Program-made: the position numbers and the translations under genes
Notes under the pieces: generated by a model
The model's database searches: none
Seen by the model: the letters and a program-made list of their open reading frames with translations, nothing else
What the model was told of the DNA's origin: nothing
Shown here: piece by piece, positions 56,601 through 62,600 of the stretch
Position numbering within the stretch: position 1 is the stretch's first letter
Layout of the letters: each line of letters opens with the position of its first letter
From: Aurelia coerulea
Taxonomy: Eukaryota > Cnidaria > Scyphozoa > Semaeostomeae > Ulmaridae
Assembly (NCBI GenBank): GCA_039566865.1
Contig: CM076960.1
Location: 3,224,001-3,288,000, forward strand
Direction of reading: 5' to 3'
Length of the DNA: 64,000 bases

Positions 56601-59600
56601 GTAAATGACGAATTTATTCTCAAAGTTAAACCAAATGCTCAGCCAGACAACGGATTTGTAATATGATTTTCAAATAGTGTATACATTTTATTAACTCACC
56701 AGATGATGTATGTTTGGTATGGATGATTATGAATCCAAATTTGAGCCTCAAGAAGTTCAACTAACAATGGTAGCTATTACGATTCTAATAAGTCTGCTCT
56801 TGTCCCACAGTTAAGCCAGCACAATGGGTATTTGGTGATGGATCTGGTGGATCCGAAGAAAGAATAGGAGTTTTCGCAAACAAGGAGATTTGTTATGCCA
56901 AGTGCAGTGTACGAAGAAAGAATGGAAAGCTTGCTAATGGAGTTACTGTTGACAGCAAAACAGAGAAAACATGCTTCTGCGAGTATGGACAGAAGACCAG
57001 AAATGGAAACAGATCGTGGAAGAATACTCTTATCATCAGACGTGAGATACTGTTAAAATATTTTGCTATATTATAAACAGTAAATCCCCGCACATAAGAA
57101 CCTACAAAAATGAGAACCTACAGGCTGTTTTCCCTAATTAAGCACCTTGTAATTAAGAACCTGTTTCAGTTTCATGAAAAATATGTTCTTATAGCGGGGG
57201 TAGCAAAGTTGATTTGGATTGTCGTTATTAAGTTCATTTTTTTCTAGTTGGCTGTTAAAGTTTGAGTTTCCTCCCCTGCTGTTTATAAGCTTAGAATTAG
57301 TTATAACAGGGCTGAAAATCTTTGGTAAAGATTCTAAAACGGCCTACGGAAGGCACTCTACAAATAAGAACCTATGTACCTTGAAATTAGTCTTGGTACC
57401 TTAAAAAGAAGAGCCCATTTCAGCCTGGCTCTCAAAAGAGTAGGTTCTCATATGCGGGGATTGCCTGTATAGGGAACTGTTTCGTCGCTTTCTGAATTTA
57501 CATTGATGAATTGCATTTGACTCTCTCCAAAGTCAGACGAACTGACTGTCATGAGGTGAAACTTGATGTCCAAATTATTGAATTGTCCACTGACAGAGAG
57601 CTTATTTTTGTTCACATGGTATAGACCTTATTCACAATTAACATCAATTCGAGGCGAGTGATGCAAATCCCAGCAAGCAAGCAACCCACGCCATACCTAT
57701 TTTGATTCAAATGCACGTACAAATCTGTTTCATTTATTGCTTAGAGCAATGCACGATTTTGGGATTTCGCTCCTTATTATATTGTGGCGAAGGATGCATT
57801 TCAAAAGAACTAACGTTATTTTGAATAGATGGTCTTTGTAAGTAACAATGCTATCTTGGGGACATTTTTGTGTGTGGAAAATCCTAAGATTTTGTGCAGT
57901 TTTGCTACGAAGCAGTTTCTGAAAAAGGTGAAATTAGAACAAAATGGTTGTTAAATTTTTGTAACATTTATCTTCAAAACAATGGTAACGTGCTTGACCA
58001 CCCTGAGGAAGTAAAAACAGATGGCAAATGTTGATTTCCTTGCTCGATAAGAGACTATGTTCTAATTTTTGTTGTCACCTGAAGCAGTCAATTTTCGCTG
58101 TGTACTTTCGTTCAGAATTAAAGTAGGAAGCCGGGAGAGTTCATGTTTTGCTCGTATCCAAAGCGTTCTAAAGTCTTCACGTAGCCTTTGATAAGATAAG
58201 TGAATGCTAGATTTTCATTCTCTTCCTTTTGAATCTTTAGCTCAACCAAAGATCAAGCCTTCCAACAGTTAGTATACACATTTTCTAAATATTTTTAAAT
58301 ATGTATTGAAATATTCAAGATGTTCTTACAGCGCTTTGAAAATTTGATTTCTTGTAAATTTAATGCACATTTGACGTTCACGTGAGTGAGAGCCGTTATG
58401 CTACTCAAGTCTGGCTCTAGGTCACATAGATCTGCACTGTGCGGGATCAAAATTGCCATTCGATATGGCAGAAATGAAATAATAAACTAGGAAGACTCGA
58501 TGTATTATACGTAAATCTTATTTTAACTTCGAAGTTTCCTACAGCCCGTGCACAAAATAGAAAGTTTAACTTTTGCAGGGTTCTCGAATTTACTAAATTT
58601 TCGAATTTCAGTGGAAAATATTTTCAGACTCACCTGTTAGACAGGCCTCATTAGAAATATTCTGTGCCTACAAGCAAATGATTGGGAAAACTGTGCCTGC
58701 AATTAGAGCACTCTGAGTATACTATAGGTGCCGGCAACTAAGGCATAATGACATTTTGTGCCTGCGAGCGGTGATCGTGCGCTCGCACAAATTTATAAGA
58801 TCTGCTGTTAGACGACGGATTATGATATGAATTGATATTTATACACGAAAATAAACCCTTCAGCATCATTCACCACCTTTGTATCCTTTCTTAGTGCCAA
58901 CATTCGGCGGAAATGCAAGAGGAGCGAAATGTGTCTTCCCATTCCGATACAAAGGAAAACTTTACAGCGCATGTACTAAGGCTAACCACAACAAGCTATG
59001 GTGTGCCACTACAGCAAATTATGACAAGAACAAGAAATGGGGCAACTGCAAAATAACCAGTAAGCAGCTGATCTATTTTTATTATCTTATTCATAGACAA
59101 AGTATTTGCTATTTATGCTACCATTGGTTGTGTGCTCTTGGAACCAGCATAGGCGTCAAATCTTTACACAAAATCAAATCGAAGAACAAGGATTGGGACG
59201 ATAATCGTTTTATTCATATTTCAGTATTTCCAAATCAAATTCAGGCTGACAAATCCAAAAAGAGACAAATTCAAGTTAATGACATTTCCATAAAAAATTG
59301 TGACATTCAAGTAGACAAATCCAGTTTTATCAAATTAATCAAGATTGGGCCATGTTTTTATAAAGTTTAATGTTTCGAAGCAGTACTGTGCTTCATCTTC
59401 AGAATACAAATTTTCAAAAGCACGAGGCTAGATTTATATGCAAAGATCAAATATGCATATGAGATATAAGATCCAATAGCTATTACATCTTTCCTTGGAT
59501 TGGATAGCTTCATATTAGGTTTAGGTGTTTTGCTGTAATTCTACTGATTTTGATTCTATCTTCAAACTTTCAGCCTGCTCTGTAGGTATAGATGCACTAC

Positions 59601-62600
59601 AGTAAAAACCAGCGTATAAGAACCTAGTGGATTAAGAACCTGCAGGCGGAATTTTTGCAATTAAGCCCCACATTGTATAAGAACCCATTCAGCCTGGAAT
59701 TTGAAATAGGTTCTTATTTGTAGAGATCGTGGGGTCTTATTCACAACAGATGTTTGTGGAAGAATTAAACATGTTTATATTACCCGATGAGAAACTTTTG
59801 AAATCTTTTCTCTGGATTATATAAACACTTCTGATTCTTCCACAAACTTCTGTTGGGAATAATACCTCATAAACTCAAATGATGTGAACTGACAGTGAAT
59901 AATAGGCCTGAAGTTTGAATCTGAAGAAAAGAAATTCCTGAAAGCCCTGAATGATATAAGAACCAATTTAAGAACCTGAACAGCCTCATTTCCCACTAAA
60001 TACCCAAAACATAAGAACCCAGTTCGACTGGCTTGCAAAATTGTAGGTTCTTATACGCGGGGTTTTACTGTATTTGCTTTAGTCTATGATAGGGCATTAA
60101 ACTCTATGTCGACCTTATGTCGACTTGATATTTCTCTCCAGTTGATGTAGAGAGATTTCATTATTTAAAAAGCAGCCTTAAACAGGAGTCTTTATTACTC
60201 ATTACCAAAAGGACATATCATACACGATGTTATATTTTTTTAATTTTCATCTTAGAACCAATAAGTCCACCGAGGTTCCCAGCTGGAGGTAAGTCCTGAT
60301 TTTTTATTCATTTTGCCGGGTAACCCAATAACATGTGAAACTTTTTGAAAAATCATCAAAATTTGATTACGTTACTGATCTTTAAATTTTCTTTTTTATT
60401 TGTGTGAAAAACAAACTATATTTAATATATGATTGTTATTTCAATCATTTGGGAGATGGATGATGAAATTGGGGCATGAAAAAACATGTTTTGAGCTTTG
60501 ATATTTTAGTAAGAATGGTCAGTTTCAAATGCAGTATGTTGAATGAGCGATATCTACACCTTTTTTACCGTAAAAAATTACGAAACAGATTTTATCAAAA
60601 ACATTTCACGCCTAGACGCACTTGAGACAATGCCCTAAGGTAGGAAAAAGACAATTTATTCCCATAACATGCATTTATTAAGAATGATAAAATAAACTGT
60701 TACAAAGATAGATTTTCGTTCAGGTAAATATTCTACCGGGTGCGCCAAAATAAACTATGCACGTTTGGCAGGCCATGATAAATCGTACATTGAACCGATT
60801 TTGAAGATTTATGACTTAATCGTTAGTAGAAAGCCTGAATTAGATACTGAGAGTTTTTGCAAATTTTTTCATTTTCAGTTTTTAGAGCTAGAAGCGAGTT
60901 TCCTGAAATTTTATTTTTCGAAAAAACTGAAAACGATCAAAAACATCGATCAAGTTTTCTAAAGAATCGACATGAATGGGCAAAGAGAGAACTTGTTCGT
61001 TGTGATTTGCGATTTAGAAATCGACCAATTGTAATCTGCTATACGAGAGTTCGTACTAAACCCCCAAATCCCCCTGAAAACGTTTTCTCTTTGTTCATTC
61101 ATGTTAATTCTTTCAAATTTTAATCGATGTTTTTGGTTGTTTTCAATGTATTTGAAAACGAACATTTTAAGAAACTCGCTTCTTGCTCTAAAAACTGAAA
61201 TCGGAAAAATTTGTAAAAGTCCTAGAATCTAATTCAGGCTTTCTGCTAAAGATTAAGTTATAAGTCTTCAAAATCGGTCCAGTGTACGATTTATTGTGCC
61301 CTGCCAAACGTGCATAGTTTATTTTGGCGCACCCGGTATCACTTTCCGACCAGTGGCGGACACCTAGGGGGCGAGGGGGTGCGATGGCCCCCCCCCCCAA
61401 TGTTGGCTAGAACAAAGATTTTTTGTCCGAAAACAATAGAAACAAACAATGCTTTTTAACCGAAACAATAGCTTCGCCCCCCCCCCCATATTCAGCAAAG
61501 TGTCCGCCAATGTTTCCGACAACCAAAATCAGTCATACTTGCAATAACAGCAGTTCAATGACAAATGATTCAATTGATACGCCCAACCTGGATATCATTG
61601 GAAAGAAGATAAATATTTTTCATTTCCTGATGAATCTCGTATAGACGAATCAGAATATAATGTTCTTTAAATTTCTTTGTTGCAGTTGGACCACCTCAAT
61701 GGGCACGAGGAGACGGCAATGGAGGCTCAGAACAAAACATTGGACGTGTCAAAAACAAGGAGGAATGTTATGCTAAATGCTCGACGTTTAAGAAGGGTGG
61801 TGTCCTAGCTAATGGTGTTACGGTCGATACCAAAACTGGCACAAATTGCTATTGTGAATTTGGACAGAAGCGCAGAAATGGAGCACAACAATGGACAAAT
61901 ACATTGATTAAGAGACGTAAGTGATCCTCAGTTATACAATTTACCCATTTTGCCTACCCTTGGTCAGAGTATTCATTTGAAACAAGAATGAATGATAATT
62001 AGGCCCGAGAAAAAGAAGGAACGGAAACAATAATCCGAGGATTTATCACTGCCTATTGTAATCGGATAAACCAATGAACGTCTGGATACTTATTTTATGT
62101 CCCTAAATATGATTGGCTACCAAGGTTCTCGATCGTTGTTCTCCGGTTAAGGCACACTCGGCTTTGTTTGTTTTGAATTATTGGTTGAGAATTTCCTTTT
62201 TTAGCTTTGAATTGTCAACTGCCCATTGTAACAATTGGTGATCGCTAATCTCGAGTTAAGGCACACTCTTGATTTTTAAATGAATCACCATATGAATCAC
62301 CATACCATGCCTCTGTTTCCTCCCCGATTAATTTATCCATGTACATTGTGGTTCTCACTTGAACGAATTATCTGACCCAAGGTATTTCTCATCCAAACAA
62401 TTGAATCATTTGCAAATTGTCATATTCCAATGGGTACCGGTAGACTTGTTGTACCAGTAAAATGACTGTTCTGTTCATAACGTTTATTGATAAAACTGTT
62501 TACTTAAAGGCAGTCTGTCACGCATCTCATTGGCTGCAATAAAGTCAGAGCTCAACACAAGGGATGTTTTTGTGAATCTGTACACTGGAAGCAAAGTGGG

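Noticed and set aside
58879..59370. Extended 163-codon frame running past the FN2 exon
   Set aside because: The FN2 fold ends at WGNCK with a good GTAAGC donor; the following residues have no domain and would break the phase pattern.
61389..61490. Poly-C tracts as possible assembly gaps or telomere-like sequence
   Set aside because: They fall in opposite arms of a small MITE and are explained by it.
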